From Ferruginibacter sp041911275 (GTDB lineage: Bacteria; Bacteroidota; Bacteroidia; Chitinophagales; Chitinophagaceae), in contig JAYRPG010000146.1 in assembly GCA_041911275.1 (NCBI GenBank), positions 1-64,000 on the forward strand: a DNA stretch of 64,000 bases, written 5' to 3'. The translations under genes were made by a program, and so were the position numbers. The notes beneath the pieces are model-generated. The model made no database searches. It saw only the letters and a list, made by a program, of their open reading frames with translations, and was not told the origin of the DNA. Positions 42,056 to 50,510 of this stretch are shown here, piece by piece; positions within the stretch are counted from its first letter, which is position 1, and every line of letters starts with the position of its first letter.

Positions 42056-43227
42056 GTGATACCTCCTGTGATTGAATGTTGCTGAAATGTTTGATTGGTT
42101 CTGAATAAACTGCGGTTTTCAAAAGTATACCCCAACTGCGCGGTACAGCGACTGCCGAGGGTGATGTAGGCGGTTGCGCCGGCTTTCAGCCGGTTGGGAT
42201 CGATGGCGTTATACACATAGAGCGCATCGTTTTCAAGGAGATTGCTGAACGATCCCAGCGTGGCATTGGCTTCGAGCCACAGGCGGCTCAGCAGCCGGGC
42301 GCCCAGTACCTGTTTCAGGTTAACCCCCGACTGGCCATTGCGGCTGCGGATAGAAAGTGTGCTGAAGCAGTAAAGATCCATATTGCCCCGCGGCATCCAT
42401 TCCACCCGCAGGTTTACCTGTTGCTGGCTGGTATCCGTCATCTGCCCGAAGGCGGCGTCGGCCTGCAGGGCAAGGGAATAGCCATTGTACCGGAGCCCCA
42501 TCAGCAGCACTTGGTTGTGGTAAATAAAATTATTGAAGGGCGTGTACAGGTAGTGATAAGCCGCAATGGCCTGCCAGTGCCGGCTGAGGTTGATCTCCGT
42601 TTTGTTGTAATATTCCTTCTGGTTCACCGGAATATTCAGGTTCCCGGTTACGGCTGTGAGTTTCGGCTCGGCGAGCGTTTGGTTAAAGAGGGCGAAGCTG
42701 TGCTGCATCCTGAATCCTTTGCTCACGCGGGTGTGCAGGTCAAAGCGGGTGTACATACCGTTGCCCCGGCCCGGCTGTGCGGTGCTTTTGAAACTCAGTT
42801 CTGTACCCGCCCGGGTAACGGCAAAACTTTTTATTTTTTCGGCCTGCAGGGTGCTGGCAGAAAGGTATTTCAGGTGGGCGTCGGACTGCGCCTCCTGGTT
42901 GAGGTAGCGCCGGCAGAGCCAGCTGTAGTAATGTGCTGACTCCTGGTACGAGTCCATCCGCAGTACGGCATCATAATTTTGCAGGGCCTCGCTGTAATTA
43001 CCCGTCATGAAGGCGGCATAGCCCATCCTGAGCCGCAGCAGGATAAAATCCGGATGATCGCGCAGGTAGGCTTTTCCATAAGCAATCAGTTCTTTCCATT
43101 CCCCCTTTTCGTAAAGCGCATAGCTCTGGTTCAGTGCTTTTTCATAGGCACTGCTATCCTGTGCTGAAACTGCGGCGCTCAGCAGCATACTCCCCAGGAG
43201 GGGCATTATCCATTTCCGGTACTGCAT
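42043..43227 (-). CDS. Outer-membrane beta-barrel with N-terminal TPR
   Basis: A 394-residue exported protein. After the signal peptide (LLGSMLLSAAVSAQ) comes a TPR region (ALYEKGEWKELIAYGKAYLRDHPD, GYAAFMTGNYSEALQNYDAVL; 28-125). A sequence of alternating aromatic and polar strands follows (about 145-394), ending in ITCQF with a terminal Phe, as in outer-membrane barrels. The layout resembles YaiO-type barrels in polysaccharide systems. The start overlaps the end of the urea-transporter/M23 gene by 22 bp, and the stop overlaps the TPR gene start by 13 bp. A role as an outer-membrane port is inferred. Confidence 0.75.
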   Translation of the reverse strand: MQYRKWIMPLLGSMLLSAAVSAQDSSAYEKALNQSYALYEKGEWKELIAYGKAYLRDHPDFILLRLRMGYAAFMTGNYSEALQNYDAVLRMDSYQESAHYYSWLCRRYLNQEAQSDAHLKYLSASTLQAEKIKSFAVTRAGTELSFKSTAQPGRGNGMYTRFDLHTRVSKGFRMQHSFALFNQTLAEPKLTAVTGNLNIPVNQKEYYNKTEINLSRHWQAIAAYHYLYTPFNNFIYHNQVLLMGLRYNGYSLALQADAAFGQMTDTSQQQVNLRVEWMPRGNMDLYCFSTLSIRSRNGQSGVNLKQVLGARLLSRLWLEANATLGSFSNLLENDALYVYNAIDPNRLKAGATAYITLGSRCTAQLGYTFENRSLFRTNQTFQQHSITGGITCQF

Positions 43228-45398
43228 AGCATTTCCATTGTTTTTCGTTTACGCTCTACCGTGATCCGGTTGATCTGGCCGTTGCTGATGTACAACCGGT
43301 AGTGGGTGGGTGCAGACCGTTTTCCACCCATCCGCACCCGGCTGCTGGAATGAAACACCAGGGGGCCCGCGCCCAGGGCATCCGGACCGCTTTCCAGCTG
43401 TCCTTCATACTCCATCCCGATGAATACATAAAAGGGCGCCAGCAGGTCCTGCAGCCATTTTACCGGGTTCATCCTGAACATATTCACGGGGTACTGGTCC
43501 TGCAGCAGGATGCCGGGATCGGAGCAAAGCGGTACCGCATAAGCCGCCAGGTAAAACTGGTACAGGAGGCAGTTGCGGGGTCCGAAATACTGGGTGAAAT
43601 AGAACAGGCTGCCATCCTGCACAAAATACGCGCTGGCATTGCGGCTGCGGCAGTACAGATAAGTTTCGTTGTAATAGCTGGTGAGGCTCTCCCATTGTTC
43701 TTCCTGCCCTTCCGCACGCACCTGCAGGGTGCTGCCCGGCTGAAAGCGCAGCGCCTGCTGCAGTTGTTCGCTGGGCGTGAGGTTGCTGACAAAACAACCC
43801 TCCTGCGGATAGCTGAATTGTTTCAGTTCCTGTTTGCCCTGCTTGCGGCTTCTGAAATAGGCCAGGGGATACTGCAGGGTTTTGGAGCCTACATAGGGGG
43901 TGGCCTGTACCTGCAGGTGCAGGTGCGGCTCGGGCGAACGGCCACTGTTGCCACAGCTGGCGATTACATCGCCTCTTTTCACGAAAGCGCCTTTTTGCAC
44001 GCGGAAGCTGTTCTTGCGCAGGTGCGAGAGTTTGCTGTACAAACCCTCGGCGTGCCGGATCACGATGCTGTTGCCCCAGTTCTGGCTGGTATTGTTGCCG
44101 CCGATGGCGTTGTCTTCCACATGATCGATGATTTCCTGCACCACCCCGTCGGCAGGGGCCAGCACGGGTTTGTTGTAGCAATAGAAATGTTCGGGCAGGT
44201 TACCCGGACTGGTATAGGTTTTCATCTCATGATCCAGGATCACAAAATCCCAGGCCTTGCTCCATTCGCCCCGGTGCGTCATGCTGCCATCATGTCCCTG
44301 GCTCACCATCCATTCTCCCATAAAGGGCAGGTAAAGGTGGAAGTAATACCGGCTTTGCAGCCGGCTTCGGCCGTTGAGGTAGCGGTAAAGATTCTGCTCC
44401 GGGCTGTAGTACTGAACGGGAGTAAGCACCAGTTTGTGCTGCCGCGCACGGAGCTGCAGCACCAGCAGGAACAGGATCACCACGATGCAGAAGGGCAGGG
44501 AAAATACCGGTACCCCCATGCTGTAAGTGATGCTGCCCAGCCCTACCACGAGCAGGTGGGCAATGGGAACGGTAACGAGTATCCACAAATACGAACGCAG
44601 GGAGGGGATGCAGTAAAAACCGCCCAGCGCCAGGGCCACCAGCATGAAGTTGGTACCCATATTGTAATAGGTCATGTCGTCGTGGTTGAAGCCGCCCATG
44701 GCCTGGTTGAAGAAAAGGGCCACGGTGTACCCCAGCACCATCAGGGTGAAACCGATGCGGGAGTAGATGAGCAAACCGATGGACAGCAGGATCCCCGTGG
44801 CGATGTTCACCTGGAAGAGGATGGCGCTCATGCTGCGGAAGAAGCCGGCCACATAATCGCCCAGGGGCCAGGATTCAATCTGCTGGATCAGGTTCACCAG
44901 GTGATCGCCGCCGAGCGCATATACATCGTTGTACCAGTAAATATGGCGGTGGGTCAGGCCGATGCCTTCAAAGCTCCGGGAAGCGATGATCAGCAGGTCG
45001 GTGCTGATGATGAAGGCGAGGGAGAGGGCCGGCAGACCGCGTTTGTTCAGTGCCGCGTTGAGCGCCACGGAAAGAAAAAGGGTGAGCAAAGCGCCCACCA
45101 CCAGCAGCATCCAGAAGGCCAGGCCCGATTCGAAATTGGTGCCCAGGCCCATGCCGAACAGTACCACGCTGTAGGTCAGCAGGCCCTGTTCCACCTGTTC
45201 GCGGCTGAAGCCCAGTCCGTGCGCTGCCACCAGGGCCACCAGCAGGGCGGCCAGCCCGCAGGCGCCGGTAAAAGGCGTAAAGAACGATACCAGCAGGATC
45301 AGCAGGGAAAACACCCGGTTCCGGGAGAACAGGAGCATGCCATAGCTGTTGAGGGTAGCCCGAACCAGGTATTGTACAAAAGCCAGGCTCCGCGGCAT
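43206..45398 (-). CDS. Urea-transporter-like channel fused to M23 metallopeptidase
   Basis: A 730-residue fusion. Residues about 15-315 are membrane helices of the urea-transporter fold, with two pseudo-repeats whose LPxxTxPF-like signatures appear as GLPALSLAF (121-129) and VPVFSLPFC (296-304). Residues about 355-500 form an M23/LytM peptidase: His376 and Asp384 (THRGEWSKAWD), APADGVV, WGNSIVIRH, His460 and the HLH at 492-494, so the zinc site looks complete. About 230 residues of unknown fold follow. M23 enzymes cut peptidoglycan cross-bridges or peptides. The Met at 45398 begins just before the first helix. It overlaps the barrel gene by 22 bp. Urea or a related amide as substrate is possible but unproven. 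Confidence 0.82.
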   Translation of the reverse strand: MPRSLAFVQYLVRATLNSYGMLLFSRNRVFSLLILLVSFFTPFTGACGLAALLVALVAAHGLGFSREQVEQGLLTYSVVLFGMGLGTNFESGLAFWMLLVVGALLTLFLSVALNAALNKRGLPALSLAFIISTDLLIIASRSFEGIGLTHRHIYWYNDVYALGGDHLVNLIQQIESWPLGDYVAGFFRSMSAILFQVNIATGILLSIGLLIYSRIGFTLMVLGYTVALFFNQAMGGFNHDDMTYYNMGTNFMLVALALGGFYCIPSLRSYLWILVTVPIAHLLVVGLGSITYSMGVPVFSLPFCIVVILFLLVLQLRARQHKLVLTPVQYYSPEQNLYRYLNGRSRLQSRYYFHLYLPFMGEWMVSQGHDGSMTHRGEWSKAWDFVILDHEMKTYTSPGNLPEHFYCYNKPVLAPADGVVQEIIDHVEDNAIGGNNTSQNWGNSIVIRHAEGLYSKLSHLRKNSFRVQKGAFVKRGDVIASCGNSGRSPEPHLHLQVQATPYVGSKTLQYPLAYFRSRKQGKQELKQFSYPQEGCFVSNLTPSEQLQQALRFQPGSTLQVRAEGQEEQWESLTSYYNETYLYCRSRNASAYFVQDGSLFYFTQYFGPRNCLLYQFYLAAYAVPLCSDPGILLQDQYPVNMFRMNPVKWLQDLLAPFYVFIGMEYEGQLESGPDALGAGPLVFHSSSRVRMGGKRSAPTHYRLYISNGQINRITVERKRKTMEMLCSTGNG

Positions 45399-45508
45399 AG
45401 TTGTTCCGTTGCCGGAAGATCCCGGGCGGGAGATTGGTTCGGTATTCAGCGCGGGCAAACCCATCAGCATTCGGGCGTATGGCCAGCGTCCTGGCCGGTT
45501 TATCAAAA

Positions 45509-46864
45509 TCAGGCGTCCTGGCGCAGGTGAGCGGGCACCTGTTCCATCTGTTCAATGTAGGTAAGGGTTTCTGCCTGGCGGATCAGGTGATCATGGCCCT
45601 GTTCATCAATCAGCACCACATTGGGCCGCATCTGGATGAACTGCATCCACTGGGTCATGTTGTAGGCCCCTACGCGGTGCACCACCACATGGTCGCCGCG
45701 GTTCAGCAGGGGCAGGTTAACGGCAGCACGCACCACATCAATATTCATGCACAGGGGACCGTACAGCACCATGTCTTCGGTGTGATGGGTAAAGTCCTGG
45801 GCCGGACTGATCTTATGTTCATACCAGAACGAGGTAAAAAGGATATTCACGCCAAAGTCCATGATGGTGGCACGGCGGCCGTCGCTCAGGCGTTTATTGG
45901 CCAGCACGGTACCCAGCAGGAAGCCTGCATCATCCACCAGCGCCCGGCCGGTTTCGAGGATCAGCAGCGGCAGTTCATCATTTTTGAATCCGTAATTCAG
46001 CAGCACACCGCTGATGGCTTCGGCAAACTCATCCATGGTGGGCAGGGTGTCTTTAGCCGGCAGGTAGGCGCCGCGCAGGTCGTTGGCGGTGGGCAATCCA
46101 CCGCCCATATCGATGTACTGCAGGGGATTGTTCAGCTGGGTTTTGCAGTTCCAGGCCAGGTCGCAGAGTTTGGAGGCGGCAATGGCATAAGCGCTGGTTA
46201 CCATCATATAGGTGCCGATATGGCAATGCAGGCCTACCAGGTTCAGTTTGCCTGAGCTCACAATCTTGGTGAGCGCCTGCCAGGCGGTGCCGTTTTCATA
46301 ATTGAAGCCAAAGCGGTCCCAGATAGGATATACGCCGGTATCCATGTTCACGCGGATGGCTACCCGCGGTTTGCGGTCCAAACGCTCGGCGATGCTGATG
46401 AGCTGGTAGAGTTCATCAAAGTGATCAATATGAATCAGTGAATCATTGCGGATGGCGAATTCCAGCTCGGCATCGGTTTTTTCCGGGCCGTTGAAGATGA
46501 TTTTGTTCCCCGGCACGCCGTTGCCCAGGGCTTTCTGGTATTCGAAACCGCTGACCACCTCAGCCCAGCTGCCTTCCTGGTGAAAGATGTTGCAGACGGC
46601 ATTGAGGTAATTGGTTTTGTAGCTCCAGGCAAACTGCACTTTGGGATAGCGCGTGCTGAAGGCCCGCACCGCGTTTCGGTAGGTTTGGCGGATGGTGCGT
46701 TCGCTGAGTACAAACACCGGGGATCCCCATTTTTCAATCAGTTTCTTTACCGGAATGCCGTCAATGTGTTTCACCGGCTCATATTCGGTACGGGTACCGA
46801 ATTTGTTCATGAGGCCCGCATTCATGCGGAGGATGGTGGGGCGCTCGTAAGGTAATTTAGTCAT
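45509..46864 (-). CDS. LysA-fold (type III) PLP-dependent decarboxylase
   Basis: A 451-residue fold-type III enzyme like diaminopimelate or arginine/ornithine decarboxylases. The PLP Lys is in FAWSYKTNYL (YAVKAN-equivalent, about residue 82). HCHIGT, DMGGGLP, the phosphate-binding LILETGRALV (EPGR-equivalent), and C-terminal GAYNMTQW, which supplies the substrate-contact Tyr, are all present. A family Cys contributed by the second subunit is likely MVLYGPLCM. The substrate is probably an amino or diamino acid, but true meso-DAP specificity cannot be claimed, because several motifs deviate (ETGR, YKTN). It lies between the ATP-grasp and channel-peptidase genes on the same strand. Confidence 0.88.
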   Translation of the reverse strand: MTKLPYERPTILRMNAGLMNKFGTRTEYEPVKHIDGIPVKKLIEKWGSPVFVLSERTIRQTYRNAVRAFSTRYPKVQFAWSYKTNYLNAVCNIFHQEGSWAEVVSGFEYQKALGNGVPGNKIIFNGPEKTDAELEFAIRNDSLIHIDHFDELYQLISIAERLDRKPRVAIRVNMDTGVYPIWDRFGFNYENGTAWQALTKIVSSGKLNLVGLHCHIGTYMMVTSAYAIAASKLCDLAWNCKTQLNNPLQYIDMGGGLPTANDLRGAYLPAKDTLPTMDEFAEAISGVLLNYGFKNDELPLLILETGRALVDDAGFLLGTVLANKRLSDGRRATIMDFGVNILFTSFWYEHKISPAQDFTHHTEDMVLYGPLCMNIDVVRAAVNLPLLNRGDHVVVHRVGAYNMTQWMQFIQMRPNVVLIDEQGHDHLIRQAETLTYIEQMEQVPAHLRQDA

Positions 46865-46882
46865 AACTGGTATTATTCTTAA

Positions 46883-47033
46883 CCCCAGGGCTATGCCCTG
46901 CGTGAGGGGATGTCGCCCCTTCGGGGCTGGGTGTGTATACGATTCGTGTTTTCTTCTTCACTCCCCCCAGGGCTATGCCCTGTGTCAGGGGATGTCGCCC
47001 CTTCGGGGCTGGGTGCGTATACGACTCGTGTCT
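46883..47033. repeat. Two 69-bp direct repeats with hairpins
   Basis: Two copies, 46883-46951 and 46965-47033, are about 90% identical. Each carries two hairpins: CAGGGC-TAT-GCCCTG and GCCCC-TTC-GGGGC. They lie in the gap between the decarboxylase and ATP-grasp genes of the six-gene cluster. The apparent small frames inside are low-complexity and not genes. Confidence 0.85.
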
Positions 47034-47042
47034 TATGATGCG

Positions 47043-47074
47043 CCCGTGGGTATATCACCGGATATACCCACGGG
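47043..47074. repeat. Perfect 14-bp inverted repeat
   Basis: Arms CCCGTGGGTATATC (47043-47056) and its complement (47061-47074) with a 4-nt loop ACCG, ending two bases before the ATP-grasp stop codon. There is no T-tract on the minus strand, so it may act as an mRNA processing or attenuation hairpin. Confidence 0.85.
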
Positions 47075-47076
47075 TA

Positions 47077-48129
47077 TTACAATTCGCCTTTCCCGCTGAT
47101 CTGCTGAAACTCGTTCACATCCGTGATATGATCCCAGGAGTAGCGGATGAAAATTTTACCTACCTCATAATCCTGATAGGGCTGAACCTCCTCGCCCATG
47201 GCCAGGCGGGCCAGGGCGGCGGGCTGGTTTTGACCGGCGCCGGCTGTGAGGTAGATCCAGGCCGGGAAGCGGGGGTTGATCTCCATGATATAGGGGACGC
47301 CTTCAGCCGTACGCATGATCTCCAGTTCGCAGCCGCCCTTCCAGCGGGTGGCTTTCACGAAGGTGCGGGCCACTTCCAGCAGGGACTCATCCTCAAGGGT
47401 GATGCCGGCCCAGGCCTTGCCTTTGTCGGTGATGTACAGTTTGCGCATGGGGATGATGCTGATGGCCCTGCCCTGTCCGTCGCCCAGTACGGCGATATTG
47501 ATTTCGGAGCCGGAGATAAACTGCTGCACGATGATGGGGAAGCCCCATTTGGCACTCAGTTTATAAAAAGCTTTCTGGGCCTGTTCGAGGGTATGCGCTA
47601 CCACGGCATCGTAAAACTTGCCTTTCACCACCAGCGGATAGCCCAGCGCTTCCGCGCAGCCATAGAGTTCGTTCACCTGGTAGATCACGCGGTCAGCCGG
47701 TACCGTGAGTCCGTAGCGTTGCCCGAATCGGTAGAGGTTGATCTTGTCGCGGGCCTCGAGTTGTTCCTGGCTGGGGAGGAAGGTATGGATGCCTGCGGCT
47801 TTCAGCTGCGCGCTGATGCGGATGAAGTTATGCAGTTCGGCGTCGAAGTTGGGGATCAGCACCTGCAGGTCCTCTTTTTCATGGATATAGAGCAGGCGCT
47901 GCAGCAGGGCTTCAGAGCCCGCGGAGGGATAGGGGATCTGGTAACTTTTGTCCACCACATCGTGCAGGTAGATACCGGGTTCCAGGGTTTCGTATACGAG
48001 GCCGATGATGCGTACCGGCGCCGGCAGTCCGGCCCGCAGGGCACGGATCACGGCCACACCGGGGCCCGGACTGTCAATCGCGTTGAGTCCGGTTACGGCA
48101 ATTACAATCGGAGCAGGTTGGTCGGGCAT
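47077..48129 (-). CDS. ATP-grasp ligase (carbamoyl-phosphate-synthase-like)
   Basis: A 350-residue ATP-grasp enzyme. The N-terminal Rossmann half begins PIVIAVTGLNAIDSPGPGVAVIRAL; FGQRYGLTVP, YPLVVKGKFYDAV (ATP Lys), QQFISGSEINIAV and MEINPRFPAWIY (metal ligands) form the grasp. Such enzymes join a carboxylate to an amine through an acylphosphate. The C-terminus ends with a short tail beyond the grasp domain. The Met at 48129 starts immediately at the Rossmann strand; an upstream Met at 48237 lies inside the PqqD gene. It starts 28 bp after that gene's stop, so the two are probably translated from one mRNA. Confidence 0.87.
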   Translation of the reverse strand: MPDQPAPIVIAVTGLNAIDSPGPGVAVIRALRAGLPAPVRIIGLVYETLEPGIYLHDVVDKSYQIPYPSAGSEALLQRLLYIHEKEDLQVLIPNFDAELHNFIRISAQLKAAGIHTFLPSQEQLEARDKINLYRFGQRYGLTVPADRVIYQVNELYGCAEALGYPLVVKGKFYDAVVAHTLEQAQKAFYKLSAKWGFPIIVQQFISGSEINIAVLGDGQGRAISIIPMRKLYITDKGKAWAGITLEDESLLEVARTFVKATRWKGGCELEIMRTAEGVPYIMEINPRFPAWIYLTAGAGQNQPAALARLAMGEEVQPYQDYEVGKIFIRYSWDHITDVNEFQQISGKGEL

Positions 48130-48157
48130 GCGGTGTTTTTTCAGCGTTGGGCAATCG

Positions 48158-48400
48158 TCAGGCGTCCAGCAGGTTGGCCTCCCGCAGCTGGGCCATGAAA
48201 TCGTCCCAGTCTTTTTCCAGTGCACCGGCTGAAACATCGTACCGTTCCAGCACCTGTTTCTTGATTTCCGCGGCGGGGATGCCTTCTTTCAGTTGCAGCA
48301 GGATTTCGGCGGCCAGGGGATTGGCAGAGTAGGAATCGCCGGTACCGGGATTAAAGATGAACCCCGATTCACTCGTGGCAATGTTCTTTTTCAATCGCAT
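48158..48400 (-). CDS. PqqD-like peptide-binding protein
   Basis: An 80-residue protein of the PqqD/RRE winged-helix class. The family pattern is RLKKNIATSESGFIFNPGTGDSYSANPLAAEILLQL, then a helix pair ending WDDFMAQLREANLL. PqqD-type proteins hold a substrate peptide for a modifying enzyme. The start at 48400 gives MRLKKNIA; an upstream Met at 48427 would add nine residues. It heads the six-gene cluster. No short precursor-peptide gene was found nearby, so what it binds is unknown. Confidence 0.82.
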   Translation of the reverse strand: MRLKKNIATSESGFIFNPGTGDSYSANPLAAEILLQLKEGIPAAEIKKQVLERYDVSAGALEKDWDDFMAQLREANLLDA

Positions 48401-48450
48401 AGGTAATCTGTTCAGACCAGCAACCAACCCCGTGGTTTAATGCCGGCAAT

Positions 48451-48470
48451 AAAAAAAAGGCATTGCGCCT
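48451..48470 (-). terminator. Weak terminator after the acetyltransferase gene
   Basis: On the minus strand a short stem AGGC-GCAAT-GCCT is followed directly by eight T residues, placed 10-29 bases after the acetyltransferase stop and before the PqqD start at 48400. Confidence 0.5.
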
Positions 48471-48479
48471 GTATCCTGC

Positions 48480-48983
48480 TCACCAGGGCCGGAGCTTCAC
48501 CCAGATATAATCATCCATCAGTACATTATTCTTGAAAACGGCTTTCCGGCGTACGCCTTCGAGGTAGAAACCGTTTTTTTCCAGCACCCGCATGCTGGAT
48601 TTATTGTTTTCAAACACTTCGGCATAGAGCCGGATGATGTCGAAATAGTAAAAAGTATAGTCAACCATCTGCCTTACCGCCTCGGTGGCGATGCCCTTGC
48701 CCCAGTGTGCCTCGCCCAGCCAGTAGCCCAGTTCAGCGGAAAACAGGTATACGTCGCTGTTCAGGATCAGGCCGATGCCGCCCACCGCTTCCCCATTGAA
48801 GTCGATCGCAAAATTCACCGCGGGGGTGGCGGCTGCAATTTTATCCAGCCAGGCCTGTCCGGCCTCTTCTGTGTAGGGATGAGGAAAGTAATTGCGGAGG
48901 TTATTCCAGATATGGATATTGTTGGCATGGTGCACGAGGCTGGGCAGATCAGCCTGCGTCCATGGCCGGATGGTGACAGCCAT
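48480..48983 (-). CDS. GNAT family acetyltransferase (RimJ-like)
   Basis: A 167-residue acetyltransferase. VTIRPWTQADLPSLVHHAN starts the fold; GEAVGGIGLI, AELGYWLGEAHWGKGIATEAVRQMVDYTF (CoA loop), RLYAEVFENNKSSMRVLEKNGFYLEGVRRKAVFKNN and a final DYIWVKL are all typical of the RimJ/RimL subgroup, which acetylates ribosomal-protein N-termini or small amines. It is transcribed leftward 79 bp before the PqqD gene, with a T-run hairpin between them, so it is probably a separate unit. Confidence 0.92.
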   Translation of the reverse strand: MAVTIRPWTQADLPSLVHHANNIHIWNNLRNYFPHPYTEEAGQAWLDKIAAATPAVNFAIDFNGEAVGGIGLILNSDVYLFSAELGYWLGEAHWGKGIATEAVRQMVDYTFYYFDIIRLYAEVFENNKSSMRVLEKNGFYLEGVRRKAVFKNNVLMDDYIWVKLRPW

Positions 48984-49133
48984 AGGTATAAAATTAAAGG
49001 AATCTCACCGGATCTGTATGACGGCCGGCTGCCCGCAAAGTTTACCTGCCGCTTCCCTTACCGGCAAATTATGCAACAACGACGCATCCGTGGCGCATTT
49101 TGCCGTATATTTTCATACCACAATCAACCGCCT

Positions 49134-50483
49134 ATGTTACGCTTGGGTATCTTTCTCGCCTGCCTGCTGGGATTGTCGGGTGCTGTAGCCCAGCCCCGGA
49201 TCAGCCTGCGCCCGGTGATTACCGGTTTGTCGCAGCCCATGCAGTTCGTGGATGCCGGCGACAGCAGCGGCCGTGTGTTCATCCCGCAGAAGGGGGGAAC
49301 CATCCGCGTTTATGACCGGGATTTTCAGTTCAGGCGTGTATTTCTCACGCTTACGGGTATCCCCACCAGCGGGGAGCAGGGTTTGCTGAGCATGGTGTTT
49401 CACCCGGATTACCGCAGCAACGGGTTGTTCTTTCTCTATTATACCAACGGCAACGGCGACCTGGAGATCAGCCGTTTCCGGGTGAGTGCCGCCAACCCTG
49501 ATTCAGCGGATGCTGCCAGCCGGGTGGTGGTGCTTACTATTCCGCATCCCACCTATACCAATCACAATGGTGGCGAGCTGCACTTTGGCCGCGACGGATA
49601 TCTCTACCTCAGCACCGGCGACGGGGGCAGCGGAGGCGATCCCGGTAACAATGCCCAGAATACGAACAGCTTGCTGGGTAAGCTGATCCGCATCGCGGTG
49701 AGCACCGGCAACACGGCGCCGTATTATACCATTCCCGCCGGTAATCCCTTTGGGAATGCCGTGTATGCCTACGGACTGCGGAATCCCTATCGCTGGGAGT
49801 TTGACCGGCTTACCGGGGATGTATGGATTGGTGATGTGGGGCAGAATGTCTATGAAGAAGTGAATCACCGGCTGGCCGACTCAGTGGCCGGCAGCAATTT
49901 CGGCTGGCGCTGCTATGAAGGCACCGCTCCTTATAATACCAGTGGCTGTGGTCCGGCGTCATCCTATGTGCCGCCGGTGCTGCAGTATTCCACCCCCAAC
50001 CCCAGCGGATCGGTTACCGGGGGCGCCGTGTACCGGGGCGAGTTCTGGACCGACCTCCGGGGCTGGTACCTCTGCACCGATTTTTACAGTGCCCGCTGGT
50101 ACAAAATCCGTTACAACGCCCCGGACCGCACCTATGATACCAGTGCGCAGGTACTGACGCCGTCGGGCATTGTGGATTACGGGGAAGACGAGGAAGGCGA
50201 ACTGTTTGCCACCTGCCTCAATAACGGTACCGTATACCGCATTGTTACGGAGGTGCCTGTGGATTATGTGTTTACCGGAAACGGCAACTGGTCGCAGCCC
50301 TCCAACTGGCACAAAAGGGTGGTGCCTCCATCGGTACTGGCGGCCGGCAGCCGCATCCTGATCCGCCCGGTACCCGGAGGGGAATGTGTCCTCAATGTGG
50401 CCCAGACGGTACCTGCCGGCACGGCAATTATTGTGGAGAACGACAAGCAGTTCCGGATCAATGGCAACCTGACGGTGCAGTGA
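49134..50483 (+). CDS. PQQ-dependent sugar dehydrogenase, secreted
   Basis: A 449-residue soluble aldose sugar dehydrogenase of the GSDH/YliI type. A signal peptide (RLGIFLACLLGLSGAVAQ) starts at 49134. The beta-propeller shows TPTxQ-like LSQPMQFVD, EQGLLSMVFHPDY, TNHNGGELHFGRDGYLYLSTGDGG with the catalytic His in NHNGG, YAYGLRNPYRWEFD, and GGAVYRG. The last 70 residues (YVFTGNGNWSQPSNW...) are an added beta domain of the Bacteroidota type. It oxidises sugars in the periplasm, passing electrons from PQQ to the respiratory chain. The host would need PQQ, which many Bacteroidota must import. Its 3' side is a repeat-word spacer. Confidence 0.93.
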   Translation: MLRLGIFLACLLGLSGAVAQPRISLRPVITGLSQPMQFVDAGDSSGRVFIPQKGGTIRVYDRDFQFRRVFLTLTGIPTSGEQGLLSMVFHPDYRSNGLFFLYYTNGNGDLEISRFRVSAANPDSADAASRVVVLTIPHPTYTNHNGGELHFGRDGYLYLSTGDGGSGGDPGNNAQNTNSLLGKLIRIAVSTGNTAPYYTIPAGNPFGNAVYAYGLRNPYRWEFDRLTGDVWIGDVGQNVYEEVNHRLADSVAGSNFGWRCYEGTAPYNTSGCGPASSYVPPVLQYSTPNPSGSVTGGAVYRGEFWTDLRGWYLCTDFYSARWYKIRYNAPDRTYDTSAQVLTPSGIVDYGEDEEGELFATCLNNGTVYRIVTEVPVDYVFTGNGNWSQPSNWHKRVVPPSVLAAGSRILIRPVPGGECVLNVAQTVPAGTAIIVENDKQFRINGNLTVQ

Positions 50484-50510
50484 GGGATGAGGATTTAGAG
50501 GAGCGTTTAG

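Noticed and set aside
46893..47099. Small ORFs in the twin 69-bp repeats as RiPP precursor candidates
   Set aside because: They lie on the opposite strand to the cluster, are translations of GC-rich hairpins, and the minus strand has no ORF with a start in the gap.
48984..49133. N-terminal extension of the sugar dehydrogenase
   Set aside because: The frame is open upstream but the signal peptide begins at 49134, so translation from further upstream would bury it.
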